Part shown: positions 10,176-23,800 of the stretch, one piece after another
Layout of the letters: each line of letters starts with the position of its first letter
How positions within the stretch are numbered: the stretch's first letter is position 1
Origin: Casuarius casuarius
Lineage: Eukaryota; Chordata; Aves; Casuariiformes; Casuariidae
Direction of reading: 5' to 3'
NCBI GenBank assembly: GCA_003342895.1
Contig: PTFA01000420.1
Span: forward strand, 268,882-332,881
Length of the DNA stretch: 64,000 nucleotides
Program-made: the position numbers and the translations under genes
The notes under the pieces: generated by a model
The model's database searches: none
What the model was told of the DNA's origin: nothing
What the model saw: the letters and a program-made list of their open reading frames with translations, nothing else

Positions 10176-13100
10176 GTCCTCATTAAAAACACTGCATCCT
10201 GTCTGTTGTGGGGTCAGTATGGGAGGGCTGGAATAGGGTGGGTGGACACTGCTGCTGAGGGTGCTGTAGGCTCATGGTAGCATCCCACTGAGCCATGGGT
10301 GGAGGGGATGGTTTTCAGGCTGGGGAAGAAAGGCCTTGCTTTGAAAATTGCATATGAAAAAGGCTAAACCAGAGGCAGTTCAGCCAGGAGGAGGAAGAGG
10401 AAAAGTTTCCTGCTGGAACTAGGGAAGGATTCTGGCTGGGGGAAAAAAATAGCAACATCAAAAACATCTTGTGTTGATGGTTCCTCATCAAAGCAGAATA
10501 TCTTCATCCCCATCAGGATGAAAGGAGAAGTAACAATCCAGCAACTCATCACNACCCTGGCACTAGCATCCCCTTCCCCATGGTAAGAGACAGTTGGAGC
10601 AGGATATGCCGATTCTTTATCTGGAGGTGCAATTGGTCCTGTTAGCTATCAATAGCTCAGATGCCGAAAGGAAGCCTCATTCCTTACAGCTCTGAGACAG
10701 TGCAGGTCAGATGCTGTTTATTAACAGAAAGCCCAGACAGATTCATCAGGCTGACTAAATATGCTGTTAAGCGGGGCTCAGCATCATGATTTAGCTCCTC
10801 CATCAGCGCAATCGTCCTTCTCGGGCTGATGGGGCAGCACCTCGACGAAGGCAGGAGCTCTCACGGCCACGTGCCACCTCTGCCATGGGGATGCATCCCT
10901 CAGCCTGAGCGAAAAGGCTGCCTGCCCTGAGATAGCCCTNTCCTGGCTATCCTGGTGCATCCTGGGCCCTGGCAGCACACGCACAGGTGTGTATCCAGCC
11001 AAGGTCCCCCCTGGCTCCCACACCTGGCACTGGCAGCCCTGATCCCACTACCCTTATGCCCTGGGAGAGCAAAGCCAGGCAGTNCCAAGGGCCAAAATAG
11101 CCAACCCTTCTCTGCAGCTTCTCTCCAAGAGCNCTGCAGTGGGGAACCTCCTCTCTGACAGTGTCCTCCTCAGATCACCCACTCCTGGTGCCCAACGGCC
11201 AGGCNGAGTTGAAGCCCTGTGTGGTGTCACCCATGCCCAGCCAGAGCGACCTGTCTCAGGGCTCCCCCTGTTCAGTCATCGNGGTCACGGCACTGCCTGC
11301 ACTAGACAGCATTGCCACCATCAGAGGGCATTGTCGTATTAATTTTTTTATCCTGGCTGATGGTCAGGAAGGCTTATTGAGCTGGTTTGGGTTAGTGATG
11401 CTGCCTGGGTTGAGGGTTGCAGTCCAGTTGCCCAGGCAGTGGACCAGGCAGCCACGTCTGGCGGGGTGAGAGCTGGCATCCTCCAGCATGGCCTTGGATA
11501 CCAACAGGACTGTCCTGGTCCCNCTTGACATCCAGCATCTTGGCTCATGGCTTTGGCCAGCCGGAGCCTCGGGGGAACAGGGGCTGCAAGCTGGCTGTGT
11601 TAGCAGGGGTTTGCAGCCCTGCCAGACTGGTGGGAGAAGCAGCATTTCCAAGACTGTGCAGTGCTGCAGACTGTGCCCTTTTCAGCTGTTTGTTACAGTC
11701 CTACAGGGTGAAGAGTGTGTTTGTAACCCCACGGGGGACTGGGGAGGGGAGCAGCATCCACATATAGTGAGCTCTCCCCGGGAAAGGGCCAGAGGGCACA
11801 GAGCGGAAAAATCCGCTAGATTTTTTTCTGAAAAGCAATCATCTAAATGCCTTTTAATTTACGAGCATCCCAGTCCTTGTGTTTCTGGGCACCTCAGCAA
11901 GGAGCAGGCAAAGACATCAGTTCCAGGAAAGCAGCCTCCTGCAAAAAGGAGATGCAACTGGGAATCAGACCTGTACTTGGTAAACAGCAGCCCTAACCCA
12001 TGGCCAAGCCATAGCTGCGTGAAGGGACCAGGCGTACCTCGTGTGTGGGTGGGGGGTCCTCTCTGCGTTAGCCCAGGACTGACGGCTTGAACAGGGCAAC
12101 GCTGGGTGGGCAGCGCTCCGGCTCCCCGAGGATGTCTTCTCTTTTGGTGTGTGGTGGTGAATGTGCTGGGAGTGTTAGAGGCTGCCTGGTCCCTGCATGC
12201 TGCCCAGGGAGGGCTGCAAATGGCTGGGGTGCACCGGGAGGCCNTGCAGGATGGTCACCGTGGGCTCCTGTGATGGAGCAGCCCCTGCCCATGAGGGACT
12301 CACCTCCAGCACAGCCGGGGTGGTGGGAGCCACTGAGCTGGGGGCTTCCTCTGCATGAAGCCTTTGGGCCCTCGTGAGTTAGGGTCTGCTCAGACATTGG
12401 ACAAACATGCCCGGGACCAGGCCAGCTGCCCCCAGGACTCCTCATGACGGGGACAGACAGCCCACCCTCCTGCCCTGCAGGTCCCTGGGAGCAACGTCCC
12501 CCTCTGCATGTATGTGTTAGTGCATGCTATCCCTCAAACATCCCTGGGCACTACTGATACAGGTTTTCCAGTCCTTCAGCTGAGGGAAGCCAGGAGGGNG
12601 GTCAAGGCTCCTCCTTTGCGCTGAGGCCCAAGGAAGGATTTGCTCCTCTCCTCACCATNGCTGTTCTTCTGCAACCCTCCTTGCTCCGCTCCAATGCGTT
12701 TTGCCTAGAGTGGTCTGAGTTTGGAGAGCCCGGAGCCAGTATAGACATTGTATATTGAGATCCTAGCTGAATGTGGGAGGCTGAGCCCAACCATCTTCTC
12801 TCATCCTTCTCCCCACTCTCTTTTGCTGCCCTCCTGTTATTCCCAGTGAAATGTAACCAGCTGCAGCTCCCTCCAGACTGAACAGGGCTGGCTGCCCTGG
12901 TGGGTGAGGGGGGCACCCAGCAGGTCCATCTCCCCCACCACCTGTGCACTGCATTTCTTTGCATAGCCTGCTAAAGAGACACCCATAAATCTCACCCGTC
13001 CAAGCTCCTTTTCCTCTCTGCAGCCTCTCCCAGCCNCTGCAGGAACCTGCTGCAGTCGGCCCTTCGGTGACGTCCAAGGGGCATGACCCTCCCACGAGAG

Positions 13101-13900
13101 GAAAGGGGTCATAGGAAGTGTGCTTCCAATGGAAGGCTAGTGAATAAGGGATGCTGATAAGAAAGGAATCCCNAGTAACTCAAATTAATCCTTCCCACCA
13201 CCTAGTCAGCCCTGGAATAAATCCTGCCGCAGAGCTGGGCCTGGCAGAGCTGCTNGGAGCATCACCCAGAGATCCTGCCTCCCTCCAGTGCAGGATGAGC
13301 TGTGAAGGCCCACTTGGATAAGAAGAGGGAGAAGGGAGTTGAAGCCTCTAAAATAAAAAGAGAGAGAGGGCACACGGAGGGGACACAGCNCTCTGGGTGC
13401 AGCTCGCAGGGTGACAGGGTGCTTCTGGAGTCTGTGGTGAGATATATCAAGGCAATTAAGGGTGCTTCTTGCTGGATGTGCTCTGGGGCTGTTTGAGACT
13501 TCCAGTTTCCCACTTTGGTAGCCTTGCGGGTCGGAGACAGACCTTTTTTGTGGGGATAGTGGGCTCCTCACTCTGCAGTGGGTGCTGACGTTGCCAGGGG
13601 ATGCTTTCTCCAGACCCTCTTCCACGGTTAGTGTCCCAGGCCAGCTCACCTACGCAGGGACAGGGGTGCTTCCGAAACCCCTGTGCCTCAGAGCTGCCAA
13701 AATCTCATTAACCAGGGCTGCCCTTGCTCTCGGCAGTTTTGCTCCCACCAGCACGTCCCTCTCCCCTGGTACCCAAGTACTTCCATGGGCCTGGGAATGT
13801 GGGGGCCAGAGGATGAGGTACTCCTCAGGGATACCCCCAGCATCACCGACCACCATGCTCCAGGGAGCCAGAGGTCCCCATCAACAGCAGAGGACCTTCT
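10176..13900. other. Spacer between convergent MYBPH and ADORA1 3' ends
   Basis: No gene is recognised. An open segment at about 11161-11345 (+) reads unlike its surroundings but has no supported exon borders. Isolated Ns are frequent here. Longer ADORA1 3' UTR forms could reach into this stretch, which cannot be told from sequence alone. Confidence 0.6.
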
Positions 13901-13904
13901 GGGT

Positions 13905-14232
13905 GGTTTTCATAATTTTACTTTATTTTCATTAAGATAAACCGCGCCTTTGTCTGTACAATTTCTTCTTAAATATTTGGCAANCTTTAAAAAAACAACA
14001 AAAAGAAACCAACAAAAAAGTAAGGAACAGTGCAGGCTACAATATCAAAACAGTACGATGCTTGTGAATAAATAACTCCCTAGAGTAGCTTGGGAATACG
14101 GCTGTTCAGATTGCACAGGGTTGGCAAACCCAGCTCTCCGAGGTCCTCGCCCCTTCCCCTGATGGCAGGAACAACGGTAAGATGGGAACCTGGCTGGGCA
14201 TGGAGAACCTCCTCGCTGCTCTCTCCTAGCCC
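13905..14232 (-). other. ADORA1: ADORA1 3' UTR
   Basis: Runs from the TAG at 14235-14233 to just past the minus-strand AATAAA at 13927-13922. It contains a T-rich tract on the minus strand (A-rich on + at 13988-14022) and an AT-rich end. The extent assumes use of the first canonical signal. Confidence 0.6.
13922..13927 (-). terminator. ADORA1: ADORA1 poly(A) signal
   Basis: Minus-strand AATAAA (TTTATT on +) about 306 bases after the ADORA1 stop codon, in an AT-rich local context. It is the best candidate; more distal signals on the minus strand may also be used. Confidence 0.6.
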
Positions 14233-14866
14233 CTAGTTGCCCGGTTCGGCAGTGGCGTTGTTGATGTTTTTGTTGGTTTTGCAGCAGAANTACTGGTTCC
14301 AGATTTGCAGGAAGGCTGTCCGGAACTTTTTGATCCTGAAGGCGTAGACGATGGGGTTCATGGCCGAGTTGCCATGGGTGAGGAAGATGGCGATGTAGGT
14401 GAGGATGTGCGGCGTCTCACAGGACGGGCAGAACAAGGTGATGCAATTGAGGACGTGCAGAGGGAGCCAGCTCAGCGCGAAGAGGAACAGGACCAGCGCT
14501 AAGGACTTGGCAATCTTCAGCTCCTTCCCGTAATACTTCTGNGGATCGGTGGAGCTGGAGGAGACCTTCTTGTTGAGCTGCTTGCGGATGAGGTTGAAGA
14601 CCTCCAGGTAGATGAGCAGCATCAGCAAGAGGGGAGGCAGGACCCACACAAAGAAGTTGAAGTACACCATGTACTCCATGCTGATGACGGTCTCAAACTG
14701 ACACTTGATGACAAACTCTGTGTGGCTGGCATTCAGCTCCTGAGTCCTCTGCATCTTGTTCAGGTTGTTCCAGCCAAACATAGGGGTAAGTCCCACCAGA
14801 AGGGAGACAATCCAACAGCAGGCAATAGCCACCGCTGCCCGCCGGGGTGTCACCATGCTTTTATAT
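14233..14866 (-). CDS. ADORA1: ADORA1 second coding exon (TM4-TM7 and tail)
   Basis: Minus-strand acceptor CTTCCACAG precedes 14866; the first base completes Arg114, followed by [17 protein letters not shown]4 through TM7 and helix 8 are intact with no frameshift. The tail ends ATAEPGN before TAG. Confidence 0.97.
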
Positions 14867-17800
14867 CTGTGGAAGAGACAGAGACCGCAGGGAAGAATTA
14901 AACACTAGCAGGATCCCTTGACCAGGTTTAAGACTGCTCCACTTGGGGTGCCAGTGCCCATGCTGAGATTGCAGAATGCTCTTCCCTCTCTTCCTCGGAA
15001 ATTTATAACCACTCATCTGGATAAACATGTTAACATCCTCGTTTCTCTTCATGTGCCCTGGGGAAGCCCCACCCTGNCTCCCACTGCCTCCTCCAGCCCC
15101 AGGCACTGGAAGAGACCTCAGGGGTAATCCTAGAGCTCTTGGGGTTGATTCAAAGCCAGGAAATGCATTAGCAGCCTGGCCCAGGGTGGGGAGAGACTGT
15201 GTGTTCAAAAACCTGTCATCAAAAGTGACCCCAGTACCTAGAGGGTCTTCATGTCTTTTCGGCAGCCCATGTTACNTCTGAGTACCCCACACAGCAGTGA
15301 CTGATCTTTTCCTCCCCCTCACCACATGCCATCCCCCTGCACTGGCCCTGCTGGGACCTTGCCCAAGCTAATTCTCCCTGCGCCGGTGGAGGAAATCGCT
15401 AGCAAAAGCTTCCTCTGGGACCTGCTGGGCTGGAGGAAGGATCCATCGGTGCTAATGGACCTCTGGGGAAGCTTCTGGGCAGAGCCTGTTTCATTTCCTA
15501 ATGTGCTGGGCTGATCGACAAAACCCTCTTTCCTAATGGGATGGTGCCAACGGATGGAGGGAAGAGGAGAGCGGTGCTCTGGCTTGGCTCTGCCCCCTCC
15601 CTAGTGCCACCAGGGAGCACATTGGGGCTGTGCCCATCTCTCCTGAGCTTTCCAAGCGGGAAGTGAAGCCCGCTAGATTGANTTTCCCCTTGGCCCTCAG
15701 ATGAAAGCTTTTCCTTGGAGGCTGAGAAGATTCACAGACCAAGTGTTATTGCTTTCTGCTGGAGGGGATTGAACAAAGCAGGTTTGCTGGGGTTTTTGAG
15801 CAAAGCTGGTGTTAACCGGGCCATGGGGACTGTATGGAGGTGCTGGAAAACCTGGATCCCTTTCTCAGTGCTCAGAGCTCCCTACTGCATTCCTGTAGCC
15901 CTGAACTGTGGTGTAAAGATGAAGCTTTCAGAACTTTTTGATACACTAGCCCTGCAGCCAAGAACCCACATCCTTCTCCCCCCNNNNNNNNNNNNNNNNN
16001 NNNNNNNNNNNNNNNNNNNNNNNNNNNNNNNNNAAGGTCACTTCTCAAGTTCCAGCTCACAGGCAAATTGTCAGGGTGAGAGCACAGAGGGACACAGTAC
16101 GGAGCAGGGACACTGGTCCCTAGGAGTCTGGAGGGTCTGGAGCCACCAGTCCCTGATGGTTTTCCCCAGTGAACCCCCTCTAGTCTGGGAAACAATTTCC
16201 AGCATCCCAGAGGCAGCCAGGTCCCGTGGGAAGGATGTGGCATTGTGGGCTGCTGTTTCCTCTGCCAGCCAAGGCTGGAGCCAGAGGGTGATTTATTCCT
16301 TGTGGGCAGGAGAAAGGGCAGGAGACCCTGAGAAAGGCATAGGGCAAGGAGAGCTGGGGCATGGGAAGCCTGAGGGGTGGTGGGGACATTGGTCAGGGAG
16401 CCCCAACACCGTGGACTGAGCAAAGAGAAAGAGGGGTCCCACAGGAGCACTGGTGGCAGAGGGGTACAGGAGGCCCTCGTGGGGCTGTGCACTGACCCGT
16501 GCATCCCACATCACTGATGATGGAGGAAGAAGGCCTTCGGGAGAGCTTTTGTGCCCTTCTATCCATTACCCCCTGCTCCCACCCTGCTAGGCTCACGCAG
16601 CCGGGGGAACTAAAGATACTAGCATCAATCCCCTCCCTAGCTCCTCTTTGCAAGCCCTTCTCATGGCCCTGCAAGCTAAGGCTGTGCCCCCGCAAGGTAT
16701 CCCCCAGTTCCCTGGGGTCTTCTGATTCTGCATCCCAGGTGCTCACCTGGTGCTGCAGCACCGTGCAAGAGCAGTCACGGGTGAGACAAGGATGCTGCGC
16801 AGCACCCGTGTCACTGCAGTCCCCAAACACCTTCCCTGGGCTTGCAGCCAGGCCCCAGGCACAGAGCGGCACTCATCCCTTCTCCCTCTTCCTGCACGCC
16901 TGCTTTTGAAGCACACACTCGCCACCGCTGCAGTGGGGAGCACGGGGGATGGAGTCATCGCTGGGACCCCATGTTAGCCGTGAACCAGAGCTGAATCAGA
17001 GGACACAGCGTTCACTCTTGCAGCCAGAGTGGAGAGGACGGGGGAACCTCTGCAGGGGACTCAGCCCTGGTGATCCCAGCCCCCTGCAGCTCCAGAACAT
17101 TGTGTGTTGCTGCAGATGGTTATCAGATCAGCTGTGGAGGTCGCAGAGACCTCAGGTCCCAGCGTGCATGCAAGCCAGCNTGGTCCAGAGGCTGTAACAC
17201 ACACATAGCAGGCCAAACACCCCACACGCTGCCGGCTGCACAGCCATCTCCCCACTTCACTGCACATACATCTTGCCTCTTTGCTGCATATCCATCTCTT
17301 GCCATGCTGCACATCCATCCACGACCACACTGCACATCCATCCTCTCCTTGCAGCACATCCATCCCCGACTACCCTGCATATCCATCCTCTCCTTGCAGC
17401 ACATCCATCCCCTCGCCACATGGCACATCCCTGGCCTGACACAACCACAACGGCCTGAGCGTATCGTCCTGACTCTCTGTCCTCCCCACTTTGCTTCGCA
17501 CCCTGAGGTTTAACCAGGGCACCGCAGAACCAGCCAGTGGCTGANACATAAGCAAAGCCCGTCTGTGCGTCTCCATCATGGTCACAGGAGCCATGGCTGA
17601 ACCTGAAGAAATATGTGGAAATGAGCAACATGTGGAGCTACAGGGATTTTGTTCCCTTTCCTCCTTTGAGCAAGAAGCCAAGGCAGTGAGGCTTACCNGT
17701 TGCAGCACCCTGCAGGTAATGGTACTGCCCTAGGGCCCGTGGGTGCCTGCTTCCCCCCACCTCTCCCTGGCAGCCTTGCATGGTGAACCAGCAGGAATTT

Positions 17801-20800
17801 GGGCTAAAACCCAATGATAAAAAAAATGATAAAAGCCATAAAATGACTCTGAGTTCCTTCTCCTTCCACCCCGCAAGGTCCGGCCATGCAGCTCCCATAG
17901 GGCTCAGCTGCTCTGAAGGCTGCAAATCTTACTTAAAAGGAATGAAATGCGAGATCCCACCTGTAGCCTGACACCATTGCACAGGGTGTTTGGTGGTGAA
18001 GCAAATAGTGGAAGGGCTTGGGAGTGCCCTTGCTGCTCCCACTTTCCTGCTTTGGAGGTGCTAGAAAGAAAAAAAAAGCCTTTCTCATTTACCTCATTTT
18101 GCATTAATATCATAGGGCTGGAGTTTGGGACGGATCTGGGAGGCAAAAGCACTAGAAAATGCTGGTAATGGCTTACAATTAATAAATAATCATATTATTA
18201 TTATCATCATTATCATCATTGCATTTTTATTACTACTATTATTTTTATTAACAGCTGCGACTAAAACATCAACAATAATGGTCACCACTATCATCACAAA
18301 ATTTGNGTTTGTTTCCTTCGTCTGCAGTGTTTCAAGCCTGACCATAATTTCCAGCTTTTCCTCCAGCCCTCCCTCCCTCTGCTGGCTGTCTTCATGCTGT
18401 CCCTTCCCCATGGAGATGGGCATCATCCCAAGCCCTTNTGGACACCCCGCCAAGACCAGGAGAAAGGAGCCTGAAGGAAGTAGAGCCATCCTCATTGACA
18501 TTGCGGTGAGTTGGTATGGGCAGGAGTTTCGGTTTGGTGTGGAACCAGGATGTCTTCGAGGGTTTGGAAAACATTGCAAAGAGCCAAGATATCCATTATT
18601 GATAGAGTGCTGTTTGCATCCCCAGAGGAAGCACAAGAAGTGACAGCTGGCGGCAGAGGAGGACAAACTGGCCCCAGGAGTCACACAGAGCTAATGGGTA
18701 AGGGGACGGAGAGCTGGAGCAGGCTGCTCCGGGGAGAGNTGGTTACTCGTGACAGTGTGTGCCAAGAGATGCTTCAGTCACACAGTTTCCTGGGCTGAGT
18801 ATGGAGTCCCTGGGAAAGATGCCGCAGCCCCCTCTTCTCCAGGATATTGCAAAATGCTCCCCTGGCCCTTACCTGAGGACATTATTCTACATTTTCTTTC
18901 CCTGTGCTCATCATTTCCAGTCTAGATTCACCTTCTTCCTTACGTTGGTCACCAGACCACCAGGTCTTGGTGTGGCTGGACCTCCTCATCCCTCTCCATC
19001 GCAGCCGAGGGAACAGGGCTNAGCCCAGCACGTGCTGTTTAGATGTTTGTCCCCCAAGAGAGAGTGGAGGGTCCATTTCCCANGTCTCCTGGGACCCACA
19101 GTTTGATCCAACTCTATAGCCAAGAAACATTTCCTCNTCACTTGGTTGAAAAAGCTTGAAAGATTCCATGGCTGGTTTGAATTGAAAAAAATTTTTAGTA
19201 TTCCTTTGAACACTGTTTTTTTCTTCTAGAAAATACTTGCAACTGCCCAGCCAGCCCCAAGATGTGGCTTCGTTGGTCCTTGCTCTGGTACGGTTTATTA
19301 CAGTGTAATTCCTGGGAAATTAATTCACTAAATGAAGGCAGGCCCTCACTAACGAAATGAAGTTGGAGCCAACATGGTAGGAGGAAAGGAGGCCAAGCTG
19401 ACATGAAGCTCATCTGCATTACGAACACAACAAGGAAAAGCAGCCAGAGCATGTTCTGATCTAATTGAAAATCTCTAGACAAAAGCACTTTGATCTCAGA
19501 GGGTTTAGACTTCTGGTCCTTTTTCCTGGCTGTATCTTTGCTTCAGATCTTTCAGGTCCTCAGGGCCATGGGATGGGAAAACTCAGATGTTGGAGCTCGA
19601 AGCTGCTGAGAAGTGTGAAGCAGTATCTGCCCCCTGAGAGCGGGAATCTCAGCTGTGGTTCACAGCTGGGACATGGCAGTCCCAGGGAAGGCAGAGGGGC
19701 ATTGCATGCCAGAGAGACCTTGGTCACAGCTCCTTCTCAATTCTAACTCTTTATGCCTCCCCAGTGTGTTGGGGCTGGGGATGATTCAGGCTTGTAGGTG
19801 TTGCTGACGGTTTGCAAGGGGGGCTGGAAAGCTGGTCCTGCTGGCTGGGAGCTGCCCCTTGTCCTCCCTGGCGGGCACAGCTGTGTCCTGGATGGGTGTG
19901 CACATCCTGAGCTGCTCCACCTCCAGCTACCTGCCCCTCAGAGCCCATGCCCACGAGCGTGTCCANGTCTCAGTGCTCCCCTCCGAATCCTCAGCTTCCA
20001 TCTTTGCAGCTCTTTAGGGCCAAACACCAACCATGTGATCCTTCATGCTCTCAGCAACATCCATCCAATGACTGCTGGCAAACTAACAGTAGCGATGGGC
20101 CCAAGTTGTCTGCAAAAACAGCTGGGACCATCGAATGAGGCATAACACACTCTCCCTCCTGCCACAGAGGAGTTTTGCACCCTNCTGCGTCATCCCTGCA
20201 ACGTTCACAGCTGGAATGGGGGCGACAGGCAGTAACGACACAACCTTGGAGGTAATGTGAGAAAACAGCTCCCNGGCAGAGGGATGCAGACACTCTTTCA
20301 GCACGTTGCTCTCATGATCACGTCACTTCTGCTTTTCCACCGTCGTCTGGCTCTCTGAAGAAATGGTGTGTTGTGACAGCTGGTGGGATGTGGATGGTGA
20401 TCCTTGCCGTGGGAAGGGACNGGTGTCAACCAACATCTGCCAAACCTGGCAGCTAGACAGAGCTCTCCGTGGAGCCCATGCCCACGAATGCTTTGAAAAT
20501 GATGCCCTGGGGGAAGGAGACAGGCCCTACCAGCATGTCCTCTGGGATGCATGGGAGATATCCCTGATCCCTAAGTCTCAGACTTGTTGCTTGTCAGATG
20601 CCAGCCGGGCCAGCCTGAACACAAGACCTAAATGTACTGTGAGACCGGTCCAAAGCCTGTGGAGACTCTTTCTGAGGAGCCAGAAGAGTGTGGCCTTCTG
20701 CAGTGAAGACATAAGTGCTGGTGGGTGACAAAGCCCCTGTCCTGCATCAAAATGGCCCAGCAGCCTCCATTGGCACAGGATTTCCTTGCCAGCCCAAGGC

Positions 20801-23800
20801 CAGCATCCTACCACAAAGACTGTCCCCAGTGCTCCAAAGGGTCAGGGNGGACCCAAGGTGCCCTGTCCCCTCCTAGCACCTCCAGTCGGCTGGTCTGCGG
20901 GACTGCTTGTGAAGGCAAATTCAAGATGTGCCAGCAGGTGCCTGGGACAAAGAGGGGACAGGGCNATGTGGCGGAGCACAACTACACCCCCATCCTTATC
21001 TCGCACCCCAGCTAACTGCAAATAACTCATAGAGCCCAGTGCTGACTGGGAGGAACTAGGCGATCCTGTTTGCAACTGGTGAGGCCAGAAACAGTCACGA
21101 GATTAGCAAAAAGGGGTATATTTTCCCCAATATGGCATGAAGTCAGCAAATAAGGTATATCCCCGTACCAAATATTGTATGACCATGAGTCAAACTCCTT
21201 GCCCAAAGATAGTGCCACAGCCTAGAGCCATTGAGCTCTCCTGCACGGCAGTGGGCTGCATGGCGGTGAATCTCCCCCTGAGCTGGGATGCCTCTCAGGG
21301 TCATTCTCCAGGAGTTAAGAGAACCTCTGGCAAGAAACCATTGGAGTGGTAAGAAACCAAGACTCGAGCAATAACAAACGTGCAGTAAGATTCACTTGCT
21401 ATGACCACATTGCNTAGCCATCTTCAACAAATCTGTTTGCAATAAACCCAGAGTTAATATGTAACCCCCCCCGCCACGTGACAGGGGACATGGTGGAAGA
21501 GGATGAGCCAGTGCCTGGTAGTTCAGGCAAGGCAGTTTCCATAGTCCTGGCCTCAGATTCTTGGCGTGACCTCNAAGAAGTGGCTTACAGGGAGTTAAGG
21601 AGGAAAATCCCCACCTGGCTCCGTGCCCATGTTTTCTTGCTCAGGATGAGAGAGAGCTGAGCTGGAGGGGGGACTTGAGCAAACACAATTTTGTTTTTTC
21701 TGCAAGTTGCACTTTTTGCAGGGTCGTAAATGGATTCCGACGACAGGAGAGGCACTGATGGGAATAGCTGTGTCTTACCCATCACGCATGCGGAGGAGGC
21801 TACATCCCAGACCTCTGCCTAAGACCTCTCTGGCACCCCCCAGGCACTCACACCTCAGGTCAAGGCTGTCCGACTGGTGTCTGACACACCAGCTACACCA
21901 GTGTGGAGCGTGCACTGGGACAGGGACATGGGGGCAACCACAGGGCACTGAGCCTGGGGGACCATGGGAGAAGGGACAGTGCAGGCTCTCGCACACCCTG
22001 CAAGTACAGGGCACTCGGNGCTCCCTGACACAGGCACAGCAAAGCCTGCCATGTGCAGCAAGAAGAGGTGGGGGACCAGGGTGTCCAAACAAGGGAGTTT
22101 GTGAGGACATCCTGGGGTAGATGTTCCTGGTGGTTGCTAGCTCCTTTCTGCTATGCAGCTACGAGGCCCTTGTGTGCAAGGTGCTGGAGGCAGGTGCAGT
22201 GATTTCGGTGGTCATGGCTGCTGCCGTGGCTGGGCTCCCACTGAAGCCCTGCCGAGGGGCAGAATGAACCTGGCAGGGCTTGGAGTGTCTCAAACCATCC
22301 CANTAAGTGTCAGCAGAGGATTTCCACACTGTAGGGTGTCCCTTGCATCTGGGAGCAGCTCTACAAGCAGCTGGTGCCTTCTAGCCCTATAGCTCAGCCC
22401 ACAGGGTGTCAGCTGGAGTTAGGGCAGCTCAGCATCCTCAGCAGAGAGGGGAGCTGGGTATGACTGACCCTCTTCTTTCAGGACCTCTGCACCCAAAATA
22501 CTTTCTCTGAGCACTGTCTATCAAAGCCAAGGGGGTGCAGCTGGCCTGGCCCCTGACAGGGGATGCACAGGGAGAAGCAGCACCNCATCCCACTGCTGTA
22601 GGAGCAGTCCGCACCATGCCGCAAGGCTGCTTCANGCAAACCTGGCCTAAAGCCACCATAGGAGAGACTGAAGTCATGTTCACTGGGTTTTACAGAGCCG
22701 TAAGTGCACTTGGTTGCGTGGGTCCCAGTGAGGTCCCTCCTGGCCCAGTCCATGCCCTGGATTATAGGGTGATGGCTTGGTTTTATCAGCAGAAAATGGC
22801 AGATCTCTGTGTAGAAATTACTCTGCAATGACTGCCCACAAAGCACAAGTGGCTACAANCAGACGCAGCAGCTGGCAAGTTCGACAGACGTTTCTAACTG
22901 CTTTTAATAGCTAGTAATTCTTTAATGGATAAAGGCGATGGTGATTATGAGGCATATGAGAGCAAATCCATCCTGCCAAAATTGACTGGTCCCTGCACGC
23001 AGAGATGCTGTGTCCCCAGGGCTTTGGTGAGTGCTTCATTTAGCAGTGGGTGAAGCTCGAGCTGGCCACAGCTCTGGCAAACAGCAAGAAAGTGACAGAA
23101 AAAGGAGGGTAGTGAGAGAGCAGGTTTTGTGCTCTGAGCTTTGTCAGAGCAGGGTTGTGCAGGTTGTGCATGGGCTGACACTGAGGCTGTGCCCATTTGC
23201 AGCTCTTCTGGACCCCAGACAGGGTCTAGGGAAGACGCCACTGCCTTGGCGTGGGTTCAGGCCTCCCTGACACCTTTCCTGGGCCCTTGGAGGTGTTGTG
23301 GATTCCCCGAGGGCTTCAGAGAGACACANGCACATCCAAAAGCACTACTAGGGACACCCATAGCTCTGCAAGAANCAGGGTAGATACAGCAGAAAAGGGC
23401 TCATATGGGCTACAGTGCCTGGAAATGGAGGAGTGCCATGTCTACAAGGCAGCCGGGCTGTGTTGAGGTCCTGTCACCCCAGTTTGTCAATACAAAACAT
23501 GAGAACATGTTAGGGACTTCCATCCAGCTGATGGCTCCAAGGGTGGGGACAGGCATCCTACCCCAGCCCCAGCGGTCTGAGGCCTGGACCTGGGTATCCA
23601 ACACATCCACCTGCCTCTGCTGCTTTCCTGACACTGTCAGCCCATGAAGCTNAGCCCCTGAGCATGTAGGCAGCTCCTCTCACCTTGAGCTTGACATTTC
23701 CAGTGGGGCAGCATCACCCACAGTCCNGTTAGGCTGCTTAAGGGGTAATCTCCCTGCCCCCTGATACACATNGACATGCACACTTCAGCCACCTGGTTTC

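Noticed and set aside
10176..13900. Chitinase-like gene next to MYBPH
   Set aside because: In mammals CHI3L1 lies on the 5' side of MYBPH, which is outside this window; no chitinase motif is seen here.
17061..17631. Minus-strand repeat-containing frames with G-W-M-C-C units
   Set aside because: They are produced by the 23-bp minisatellite, which opens several frames at once.
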